DNA of 12,013 nucleotides from the NCBI GenBank assembly GCA_934670175.1, contig CAKUOX010000068.1, positions 1 through 12,013 on the forward strand, written 5' to 3'. The stretch comes from an uncultured Clostridia bacterium. GTDB lineage: Bacteria; Bacillota; Clostridia; Christensenellales; Aristaeellaceae. Positions 6,363-12,013 of this stretch are shown here, one piece after another; position 1 is the stretch's first letter, and each line of letters begins with the position of its first letter. The position numbers were made by a program, and so were the translations under genes. The notes under the pieces were generated by a model. It was not told the DNA's origin, made no database searches, and saw only the letters and a list, made by a program, of their open reading frames with translations.

Positions 6363-6391
6363 TTGGCAGAACGTTCTGAATGTGGTATAAT
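6363..6391 (+). promoter_or_regulatory. Promoter of the AP endonuclease gene, with palindromic candidate operator
   Basis: TTGGCA (6363-6368) and TATAAT (6386-6391) are 17 bases apart. A perfect 12-bp palindrome, CAGAACGTTCTG (6367-6378), lies at the -35 end of the spacer, well placed for a repressor. The -10 is part of the palindrome TATAATTATA (6386-6395), which offers a -10 to both strands and so also to the divergent phosphatase gene. Confidence 0.8.
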
Positions 6392-6428
6392 TATATCACA
6401 TTTGCATCGGAGAGGGTGTTTATTTTTC

Positions 6429-7190
6429 ATGAAATTGGTATCCTGGAATGTCAACGGGCTGCGCGCCGTGATCGGCAAGGATTTTTACGCGAGCGTGGCG
6501 CAGATGGATCCGGACGTGCTGTGCCTGCAGGAGATAAAAATGCAAAAGGGACAGTGCACGGTAGACATGCCGGGCTATGAGGCGCATTTCTGCTGCGCGG
6601 ATAAAAAGGGCTATTCCGGCACGGCGGTGTTTTCGCGCGTACCGATCCGGAATGTGTCCTTCGGCATCGGCGTCGATCAGCACGACCACGAGGGGCGCGT
6701 GATCACCTGTGACATGGGCACGTTCTATCTGGTGTGCTGCTATACGCCCAATTCGCAGGACGGGCTTCGGCGGCTGGATTACCGCATGAGCTGGGAGGAC
6801 GATTTCAGAGCCTATCTTCAGAGGCTGGACGCGGAAAAACCGGTGGTGCTCTGCGGCGATCTGAATGTGGCGCATCAGGAGATCGACCTGAAAAACCCGA
6901 AGCCGAATCGCATGAACCCGGGCTTTACCGACCAGGAACGCGAAAAGATGACGCAGCTGCTCGGCAGCGGCTTTGTAGATTCCTTCCGCTTCCTGCATCC
7001 GGATGAGATCAAATACAGCTGGTGGAGCTACCGCATGAAAGCGCGCGAGCGGAACGCGGGTTGGCGTATCGACTATTTCATCGTATCCGATCGCGCGAAG
7101 GGCTGGATCAGATCGGCGGAGATTTACAATGATATATTCGGCAGCGACCACTGTCCGGTGGCCGTCGAGCTCGAACCCGATGCGGTTTAA
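6429..7190 (+). CDS. xth: Exodeoxyribonuclease III / AP endonuclease
   Basis: Base-excision-repair enzyme of the EEP (endonuclease/exonuclease/phosphatase) superfamily, which cuts DNA at abasic sites and trims 3' blocks. 253 residues, typical for ExoA/Xth. Catalytic residues are present: Asn7 (SWNVNGLR), Glu35 (LQEIK), Tyr105 (CYTPNSQ), Asp144 and Asn146 (GDLNVAHQEIDLKNPK), Asp215 (WRIDYF), and Asp240-His241 (GSDHCPV). The QEIDLKNPK and WWSYR segments mark the ExoA/APE1-like branch. The start is ATG 6429, with GGAGAGGGTG about ten bases upstream. It is expressed from its own promoter at 6363-6391. The symbol exoA would be used by the Bacillus convention. Confidence 0.96.
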   Translation: MKLVSWNVNGLRAVIGKDFYASVAQMDPDVLCLQEIKMQKGQCTVDMPGYEAHFCCADKKGYSGTAVFSRVPIRNVSFGIGVDQHDHEGRVITCDMGTFYLVCCYTPNSQDGLRRLDYRMSWEDDFRAYLQRLDAEKPVVLCGDLNVAHQEIDLKNPKPNRMNPGFTDQEREKMTQLLGSGFVDSFRFLHPDEIKYSWWSYRMKARERNAGWRIDYFIVSDRAKGWIRSAEIYNDIFGSDHCPVAVELEPDAV

Positions 7191-7208
7191 AAATGCAGGC
7201 TTCAGGCC

Positions 7209-7237
7209 TTGAAAAGCGCATTGATATTCTGTAAAAT
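7209..7237 (+). promoter_or_regulatory. Possible promoter of the xpaC-telA operon
   Basis: TTGAAA (7209-7214) and TAAAAT (7232-7237) are 17 bases apart. The predicted transcription start (about 7244) falls at the GGAGG of the next gene, which would leave only a 12-base leader. The operon may instead use an unseen promoter or read-through from the AP endonuclease gene, as no clear terminator lies between. Confidence 0.45.
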
Positions 7238-7255
7238 GTAAGTGGAGGTCACTGA

Positions 7256-7936
7256 ATGAAGCAAAAACGGATCAAATCCGCACTGCCGATCTACGGTGCG
7301 GCGGCGGTATGGCTGCTGATGGGGATGATCTGCCCGCGAATGCTGCTGAAGCTCTGGTTCATATTCCTGACGGCACTGATCAGCTGCGGCGTGTACCTTG
7401 GGCTCAGCAGGCTGTTCCCGGGACGCGCGGTCGAGGTGCGTGAGGCTGCAAATTCCGGCGATGACGCCATCGACGCGCTGATCGAGGATGGACGCGCAAG
7501 GCTCGACCGGCTCAGTGCGGCGGGCGCGTCGGCGTCGAACGAAGCCATTGCCCAAAACCTCGCGCGCATGTGCGCGGCCGGCGAGGAGATATTCAAGCTG
7601 TTGGAGCGCGACGTTTCCAAGGCGTCCGCCGTGCGCAGGTTCATGAATTACTACCTGCCCACAGCCGATAAGCTGGTGGAAACCTACCGCATGCTCCGCG
7701 ACACGCGCAGCGCCGGTGAAAACATCATCAGCGCGATGAGATCCGTGGAAAACAGCCTGAATATGATTGCGGCTGCCTTCGAAAAGCAGCTGGACAACCT
7801 GTACAAGGATAAGAGCCTGGACGTCGAAACGGACATCGACGTACTGGAAACGATGCTTGCAAACGACGGCCTCATCAATGTGCGCGGCATGGGAAACGGC
7901 GCGCAGCAGGCCGAAGAAACCGAACATGCGAATTGA
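7256..7936 (+). CDS. XpaC-like membrane protein (5-bromo-4-chloroindolyl phosphate hydrolysis family)
   Basis: 226-residue inner-membrane protein of the XpaC family, biochemical role unknown. The name comes from a Bacillus phenotype of hydrolysing an indolyl phosphate. Two close hydrophobic segments (about 12-27 and 31-50) form a hairpin membrane anchor, followed by a cytoplasmic alpha-helical domain. That domain has the family features DDAIDALIEDGRARLDRL, IFKLLERDVSKASAVRRFMNYYLPTADKLVETYRML and FEKQLDNLYKDKSLDVETDIDVLETML. The start ATG 7256 has GGAGG seven bases upstream. The telA-like gene follows after 18 bases; XpaC and TelA are a recurrent pair in Firmicutes, so the identifications support each other. 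First gene of the likely four-gene operon. Confidence 0.88.
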   Translation: MKQKRIKSALPIYGAAAVWLLMGMICPRMLLKLWFIFLTALISCGVYLGLSRLFPGRAVEVREAANSGDDAIDALIEDGRARLDRLSAAGASASNEAIAQNLARMCAAGEEIFKLLERDVSKASAVRRFMNYYLPTADKLVETYRMLRDTRSAGENIISAMRSVENSLNMIAAAFEKQLDNLYKDKSLDVETDIDVLETMLANDGLINVRGMGNGAQQAEETEHAN

Positions 7937-7954
7937 TGAATGGAGGAATAGATC

Positions 7955-9103
7955 ATGTCTGATGAGATCAAGCTCACGCTGAACCCCGTTATGGAAGCCG
8001 AGGAAGCCATTGAGGAAGCCAATGCGGCGGTACAGACCGCTGCCGAGGAACAACCGGCCGAGGAAGCGATTCAGGAGCCGCAGTTTACCGAGGCGGAACA
8101 GAAAACGATTGACGAATTCTCAAATCGTATTGATATAACTGATTCCAAAATCGTATTCTCCTATGGCGCGGCAGTACAACAGAGTATTGCTCAGTTTTCC
8201 GACGCTGCGCTGAAAAACGTTAAGACAAAGGATCTGGACGAGATCGGCGACGAGATCGCGAAACTGGTGACCGAGCTGCGCGGCTTCAGCACCGAAGACG
8301 AAGAGCCGAAGGGTTTTCTCGGGCTGTTTAAGAAGCAGCGTGATTCCGTTGAGCTGATGAAGGCGCGTTATAATGATGCGGAAGACAATGTGGACAAGAT
8401 CGTGCAGGCGCTCGAGGATCATCAGGTACAGCTGCTCAAGGACATCGCCATGCTGGATCGGCTGTATGAGCAGAACCTGAAATGCTTCAAGGAGCTTTCC
8501 ATGTACATCGCCGCGGGCAAGCAGCGCCTGGAATCCTTCCGCGCAAACGAGCTCCAGCAGGCCTACGACAGGGCCAACTCCTCCGGGCTTCCTGAGGACG
8601 CGCAGGCTGCGAAGGATCTGAGCGATAAGGCGGATCGCTTCGAAAAGAAGCTGTACGACCTTGAGCTCACCCGCAATATTTCCATTCAGACGGCACCGCA
8701 GATCCGCATGATCCAGTCCAGCAACCAGCTGATGGCCGAAAAGATCCAGACCTCCATCGTGAACACCATTCCGCTCTGGAAGAGCCAGATGGTGATGGCG
8801 CTGGGCATTGCGCACACGCAGAAGGCCATAAACGCGCAGCGCTCTGTGACGGATCTGACCAATGAGCTGCTGCAGAAGAACGCCCAGAAGCTGCATATGG
8901 CTTCCGTGGAATCCGCACGCGAGGCCGAGCGCGGCATCGTGGATATCGAAACGCTGAAAAAGACGAATCAGCAGCTGATCGAGACCATGGACGAGGTACT
9001 CACCATTCAGCAGCAGGGCAAGGAAAAACGCCGCAGCGCCGAAAAGGAGCTGGCGGAAATCGAGACCCAGCTGCGCAAGAAGATTCTGGAAATCCGCCAG
9101 TGA
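7955..9103 (+). CDS. TelA/toxic-anion-resistance family protein
   Basis: 382-residue, mostly helical, probably cytoplasmic protein of the TelA family, linked by phenotype to tellurite and cell-envelope or antimicrobial stress; its molecular action is not established. The N-terminal about 45 residues are acidic and low in complexity (runs of Glu and Ala). A long coiled-coil-rich body follows, with the family stretches LLKDIAMLDRLYEQNLKCFKELSMYIAAGKQRL (about 160-192), IQTAPQIRMIQSSNQLMAEKIQ (about 244-265) and NTIPLWKSQMVMALG (270-284), the last very typical. No membrane segment is visible. The start ATG 7955 has GGAGG eight bases upstream. The LemA-like gene follows after 27 bases. It is expected to work with XpaC at the membrane. 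Confidence 0.92.
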   Translation: MSDEIKLTLNPVMEAEEAIEEANAAVQTAAEEQPAEEAIQEPQFTEAEQKTIDEFSNRIDITDSKIVFSYGAAVQQSIAQFSDAALKNVKTKDLDEIGDEIAKLVTELRGFSTEDEEPKGFLGLFKKQRDSVELMKARYNDAEDNVDKIVQALEDHQVQLLKDIAMLDRLYEQNLKCFKELSMYIAAGKQRLESFRANELQQAYDRANSSGLPEDAQAAKDLSDKADRFEKKLYDLELTRNISIQTAPQIRMIQSSNQLMAEKIQTSIVNTIPLWKSQMVMALGIAHTQKAINAQRSVTDLTNELLQKNAQKLHMASVESAREAERGIVDIETLKKTNQQLIETMDEVLTIQQQGKEKRRSAEKELAEIETQLRKKILEIRQ

Positions 9104-9130
9104 ACGCGGATACAAGAGGGAGAATAGCGC

Positions 9131-9691
9131 ATGCAATTTAAAGAAAACCGCAGGCTGGCCTGGTGCATACTCGGCATCTGCGTGGTCGGCAGCATATTCG
9201 GTCTGGGCGGTTACAGCATTGCCCGCGAACAGCACCGGCTGGAAAATATATTTAATCAGGGCGTAGACAGGGGCGAGACGACGCGGCACAGCATGGATGC
9301 CTATCTGGATCGCGCCGCAGATTGCGCCCGCGTGATGGGCAGCGAGGTACAACTGCTGCTGAACGCCGACAATGCGACGGCGCAGGAAATGATCGACCTG
9401 GCGGGCGCAATTTCGGATGGCAATGATCTCAACGCGCGCTACATGGCGTACAGCACGCTGCAAAAGGACGCGGATCTGCTGTACAGCGCGGTCTATGGCG
9501 CCGAATTGAGCGACAGTCAGCGCAAGGCGTTCAAGCGCGCCTACGACGATTTCTGGGGCAGCGACAAGTATATCCGAAGCGATCCTTATCGCGCCATGGC
9601 GTCCAAATACAATTCCGACATCAGCGGCTTTCCGGCGGAGCTGGTCGCATCCCTGTGGCATGTAGACGAGCTCAGCAGCTTCGGCGGATAA
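9131..9691 (+). CDS. Divergent LemA-like membrane protein
   Basis: 186-residue protein with one N-terminal membrane segment (about 10-28), then a helical extracytoplasmic domain. The order of features fits LemA: a membrane anchor, a helix after it (EQHRLENIFNQGVDRGE), long amphipathic helices, and near the C-terminus YNSDISGFPAELVASLWHVDEL. That resembles the LemA signature in which YN...FP..L.A is followed by a short end. Similarity is weak elsewhere. The neighbour downstream encodes a TPM-domain protein, the usual LemA partner, which supports the call. An AGAGGGAGAA ribosome binding site lies before ATG 9131. Function is unknown; LemA proteins have been linked to envelope processes. It could instead be an unrelated single-pass protein. 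Confidence 0.6.
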   Translation: MQFKENRRLAWCILGICVVGSIFGLGGYSIAREQHRLENIFNQGVDRGETTRHSMDAYLDRAADCARVMGSEVQLLLNADNATAQEMIDLAGAISDGNDLNARYMAYSTLQKDADLLYSAVYGAELSDSQRKAFKRAYDDFWGSDKYIRSDPYRAMASKYNSDISGFPAELVASLWHVDELSSFGG

Positions 9692-9716
9692 GCACGATCA
9701 GGAGGTTTAAGCTTTA

Positions 9717-10721
9717 ATGAAACGATTCCTAGCCCTGGCACTGGCGATCCTGCTGGCGCTTGGCTGCACTTCGGCGCTGGCCGCAACGCAAGTGGTCAAG
9801 CCCGGCGACGATTTTTACTATTTGGATACGGCGGACGTGCTTTCCGAGGCCACCGAGGGCGAGATCTATTTCAGCAACGTGCGGCTCTATGAGGCGTGCG
9901 GCGCACAGATCGTCGTGGCGGCGCTCGACAGCATCGGCAGTGCGGATATTTACGATTACGCGAGCGAGATGTTTGATTCCTGGGGCATCGGTTCTTCCAA
10001 GGAGAACAACGGCCTGCTGTTGCTGATGGCCGTTAAGGAAGGCCAGTATTACGTATTGCCGGGCTTTGGCATTGAGGGCATATTCTCCGCCAGCGCGCTT
10101 AAGCAGATGTACGACGATTATCTGCAAACGGATTTTGCCGCCGGACGCTACGACGCGGGCGCGAGAAAATTCTTCGAGGCCGCCTTTGAGAAAATTGCGG
10201 ATTACTACAACCTGAGCATTACGCCGGAGGACGGTATTCGGGATTATCGCAGCTTTGTATCCGAATCGAACGATGTGCGTTCGGAGGGCAATTATGGCGC
10301 TCAGCGCAGCGACAGCGGCGGCTTTATTTCCACGCTGCTGCTGATCCTGGTGCTGCTGGCGATCATCGGAATGCTTTCCAGAATGCGCGGCGGCGCGTTC
10401 TGGTTCTGGCGTCCGACGTTCTTCTGGCCGATATTCGGCCCCAGACGCCGCCCGCCGCGCCCGCCCCGCAGGGGGCCCGGCCCGTGGGACGGCGGCCCGA
10501 GAGGGCCCATGGGCGGCGGCTTCGGCGGTCATGGCCCGCGCCCGCCGCGTGGCGGCAGCTTTGGCGGCGGCAGTCGCGGCGGTGGCTTCGGCGGCGCTTC
10601 CGGCGGCGGTGGGCGCAGCTTTGGCGGCTTCAGCGGTGGCAGCCGTGGCGGTGGTTTCGGCGGCGCTTCTGGCGGCGGCGGACGCAGCTTCGGCGGCGGC
10701 GCTGGCAACGGAAGGCACTGA
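9717..10721 (+). CDS. TPM-domain protein with Gly/Arg-rich tail
   Basis: 334-residue exported protein. Signal peptide: MKR plus a hydrophobic run to about residue 22 (likely cut after ALA; the Cys at 17 is a poor lipobox). The TPM domain is at about 34-165, with YLDTADVLS, IVVAALDSIGSADIYDYASEMFDSWGIG, ENNGLLLLMAV and YYVLPGFGIEG. TPM domains are found in a thylakoid phosphatase and in bacterial envelope proteins, but the catalytic role here is unknown. One membrane helix follows (about 204-221). The tail (223-334) starts with Trp/Phe/Pro-rich and Arg/Pro-rich stretches and ends Gly-rich, with two 21-residue near-identical units. The signal peptide predicts an outside TPM domain and an inside tail. 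The start ATG 9717 follows AGGAGG at 11 bases. Last gene of the likely operon. Confidence 0.88.
   Translation: MKRFLALALAILLALGCTSALAATQVVKPGDDFYYLDTADVLSEATEGEIYFSNVRLYEACGAQIVVAALDSIGSADIYDYASEMFDSWGIGSSKENNGLLLLMAVKEGQYYVLPGFGIEGIFSASALKQMYDDYLQTDFAAGRYDAGARKFFEAAFEKIADYYNLSITPEDGIRDYRSFVSESNDVRSEGNYGAQRSDSGGFISTLLLILVLLAIIGMLSRMRGGAFWFWRPTFFWPIFGPRRRPPRPPRRGPGPWDGGPRGPMGGGFGGHGPRPPRGGSFGGGSRGGGFGGASGGGGRSFGGFSGGSRGGGFGGASGGGGRSFGGGAGNGRH
10566..10697 (+). repeat. Two 63-bp in-frame repeats encoding the Gly-rich tail
   Basis: Units 10566-10628 and 10635-10697 (69-bp period) encode the same 21 residues: GGSRGGGFGG, then ASGGGGRSFGG. The DNA copies differ only at synonymous third positions (for example AGTCGC and AGCCGT for Ser-Arg). 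The protein sequence is therefore kept while the DNA has drifted, suggesting an older duplication under selection. Confidence 0.85.
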
Positions 10722-10766
10722 ATCAGCCTGAAACAGCATTATACAGATCGAGACGATACAGCTTTT

Positions 10767-10805
10767 CGCGCGGCTCCCACGCTTTGGGCGCCGCGCGATT
10801 CTTTA
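10767..10805 (+). terminator. Terminator after the TPM gene
   Basis: An 8-bp GC-rich stem CGCGCGGC (10767-10774) / GCCGCGCG (10790-10797), with inner CCCA/TGGG pairing, is followed by ATTCTTT. It lies 45 bases after the stop. The region to 10840 is then rich in A and T runs with further weak hairpins and no gene. Confidence 0.7.
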
Positions 10806-10842
10806 TGCGCAAAAATTTTTTTTGCTTTTTTGAAAAAAGGTA

Positions 10843-10870
10843 TTGACAAAACCTCCGGTATGATTATAAT
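10843..10870 (+). promoter_or_regulatory. Sigma-A promoter of clpB
   Basis: TTGACA (10843-10848) and TATAAT (10865-10870) are both consensus boxes, with a 16-base spacer. The start of transcription should fall near 10877, inside the CtsR-type operator. The leader is about 50 bases. Confidence 0.9.
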
Positions 10871-10887
10871 AGTCAAAGAAAGTCAAA
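10871..10887 (+). promoter_or_regulatory. CtsR operator (tandem heptamer)
   Basis: AGTCAAAGAAAGTCAAA consists of two AGTCAAA heptamers with a three-base spacer, matching the CtsR binding consensus of Firmicutes (RGTCAAA-NAN-RGTCAAA). It touches the -10 box and covers the likely transcription start, so a bound CtsR would block the promoter until heat or protein stress. No ctsR gene is in the window. Confidence 0.9.
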
Positions 10888-10926
10888 GATGATGATTTTC
10901 AAATGAACCCGAAAGGGGGCTGTTTT

Positions 10927-12013
10927 ATGAACGCCGAAAAATATACCCAGAAATCGCTTGAAGCAGTGCGCGAGGCACAGGAGCTCGTGATCCGCAATCA
11001 GAATATGCAGATCGACCAGCAGCATCTGCTTCTGGCTCTGATAAATCAGGAGAGCGGCCTGATAGCGCAGCTGCTCAAAAAAATGAAGATTGACGTCAAC
11101 CGCATGGTGAGCGCCTGCGACCGCGAAATCGCGCGCATACCGAAGGTCTCCGGCCCTGGCCGCGAGGCGGACAAGGTGTACATTTCGCAGTCGGTGGACG
11201 CCGCGTTGGTCGAGGCTGAGCAGCAGGCGCAGAACATGAAGGATGAATTCGTATCGGTCGAGCACATCATGCTTGCGCTGATCGAAAAGCCGAACGGCGC
11301 GGTCAAGGCCATCTTCAATGAATTTGGCGTCACGCGCGACGCATTCCTTTCTGCGCTGCAGAAGGTGCGCGGCAATACGCGCGTCACCAGCGAAAATCCG
11401 GAGGACACCTACGATGCGCTGGCAAAGTACGGCCAGGATCTGACCGCCATGGCGCGCGCGCAGAAGCTGGATCCGGTGATCGGCCGCGATACGGAGATCC
11501 GAAATGTTATCCGCATTCTTTCGCGCAAATCCAAGAATAATCCCTGCCTGATCGGCGAGCCCGGCGTCGGCAAGACCGCCATCGCCGAGGGGCTGGCGCA
11601 GCGTATTGTGCGCGGCGACGTGCCGACCACGCTGAAGGATCGTCAGCTGATCTCGCTGGATATGGGCGCGCTGATTGCGGGCGCAAAATTCCGCGGCGAA
11701 TTTGAGGAGCGCCTGAAATCCGTGCTGGAAGAGGTAAAGAAGAGCGAAGGCAAGATCATCCTCTTCATCGACGAGCTGCATACCATCGTCGGCGCAGGCA
11801 AGACCGAGGGCAGCATGGACGCGGGCAACCTGCTCAAGCCGATGCTGGCGCGCGGCGAGCTGCACTGCATCGGCGCAACGACGCTCGATGAATACCGCAA
11901 GTATATCGAAAAGGACCCCGCACTGGAGCGTCGTTTCCAGACCGTGCTCGTCAAGGAGCCGTCCGTCGAGGACACCATCGCCATCCTGCGTGGCCTGAAG
12001 GAGCGCTACGAGG
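10927..12013 (+). CDS. clpB: ATP-dependent disaggregase ClpB (3' partial)
   Basis: AAA+ ring chaperone that threads aggregated proteins through its pore, working with DnaK. 362 codons lie in the window and the frame is open to the end. The Clp N domain is at about 1-150 (MNAEKYTQKSLEAVREAQ... and ...EHIMLALIE). The first AAA+ module has Walker A GEPGVGKT (210-217), pore loop AGAKFRGEFEERL (Phe255 at the usual Tyr position, still aromatic), Walker B IILFIDE (277-283), sensor GATT (316-319) and arginine finger pair RR (335-336). The N-terminal start and DALAKYGQDLTAMARAQKLDPVIGRD favour ClpB over ClpC. The middle domain that would settle this lies beyond the window. The start ATG 10927 has AAGGGGG about seven bases upstream. 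Expression is expected to be CtsR-controlled. Confidence 0.93.
   Translation, partial: MNAEKYTQKSLEAVREAQELVIRNQNMQIDQQHLLLALINQESGLIAQLLKKMKIDVNRMVSACDREIARIPKVSGPGREADKVYISQSVDAALVEAEQQAQNMKDEFVSVEHIMLALIEKPNGAVKAIFNEFGVTRDAFLSALQKVRGNTRVTSENPEDTYDALAKYGQDLTAMARAQKLDPVIGRDTEIRNVIRILSRKSKNNPCLIGEPGVGKTAIAEGLAQRIVRGDVPTTLKDRQLISLDMGALIAGAKFRGEFEERLKSVLEEVKKSEGKIILFIDELHTIVGAGKTEGSMDAGNLLKPMLARGELHCIGATTLDEYRKYIEKDPALERRFQTVLVKEPSVEDTIAILRGLKERYE

Noticed and set aside
6367..6378. LexA/SOS box
   Set aside because: The Gram-positive LexA site needs GAAC and GTTC four bases apart; here they abut, so I call it only an unassigned palindrome.
8120..9661. Open frame of 513 codons on the minus strand
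   Set aside because: It is antisense to the telA-like and LemA-like genes, which have clear family motifs and ribosome binding sites. The minus frame gives low-complexity His/Leu/Arg-rich protein typical of a shadow frame in GC-rich DNA.
9767..9770. Lipoprotein signal (lipobox) in the TPM protein
   Set aside because: The Cys at residue 17 is preceded by A-L-G rather than an L-A/S-G/A pattern, and a better AxA cleavage site follows at about residue 22.
10873..11865. Open frame of 330 codons on the minus strand
   Set aside because: It lies opposite the clpB N-terminal part, whose Walker motifs are intact on the plus strand; the minus product has no known features.

Overview
The window looks like a moderately high-GC Firmicutes (Clostridia-like) chromosome. 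The signs are a T-box riboswitch ahead of cysS, a CtsR-type operator ahead of clpB, strong GGAGG ribosome binding sites, sigma-A promoters (TTGACA/TATAAT) and an XpaC/TelA gene pair. I can place it no more finely than Clostridia-like from sequence alone. Every stretch over 300 bases is accounted for, and I see no tRNA, rRNA, insertion sequence or CRISPR array.

Left part (1-2136). The window opens inside the beta half of a thiamine-diphosphate 2-oxoacid dehydrogenase E1, probably an alpha/beta fusion cut by the window edge. A hairpin terminator follows, then a small zinc-ribbon/DUF2007-like protein. Facing it on the minus strand is an easily missed 48-residue protein with ten cysteines in four CxxC knuckles. 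Its ribosome binding site lies in the arm of a hairpin.

Sulfur/cysteine part (2137-5550). A class V aminotransferase-fold cysteine desulfurase (minus) diverges from a DUF3343 gene (plus). Next come a tandem pair of about 62-bp structured repeats and the strong terminator of cysS. The minus-strand cysS has a complete T-box leader with a UGC (Cys) specifier. Its promoter starts inside the end of the upstream gene.

Housekeeping part (5528-7190). An inositol-monophosphatase-family gene (minus) and an ExoA/Xth-type AP endonuclease (plus) diverge from a shared, palindrome-rich promoter region. A 12-bp perfect palindrome sits between the -35 and -10 boxes of the endonuclease promoter.

Envelope part (7256-10721). 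Four closely spaced genes form a likely operon: XpaC-like membrane protein, TelA-like protein, a divergent LemA-like membrane protein, and a secreted or membrane-anchored TPM-domain protein with a Gly/Arg-rich repetitive tail. This is the most interesting unit, since it joins two pairs (XpaC-TelA and LemA-TPM) of poorly understood function.

Right end (10722-12013). After a terminator and an AT-rich spacer comes a strong promoter overlapped by a tandem CtsR heptamer. It drives clpB, which runs off the window after 362 codons.
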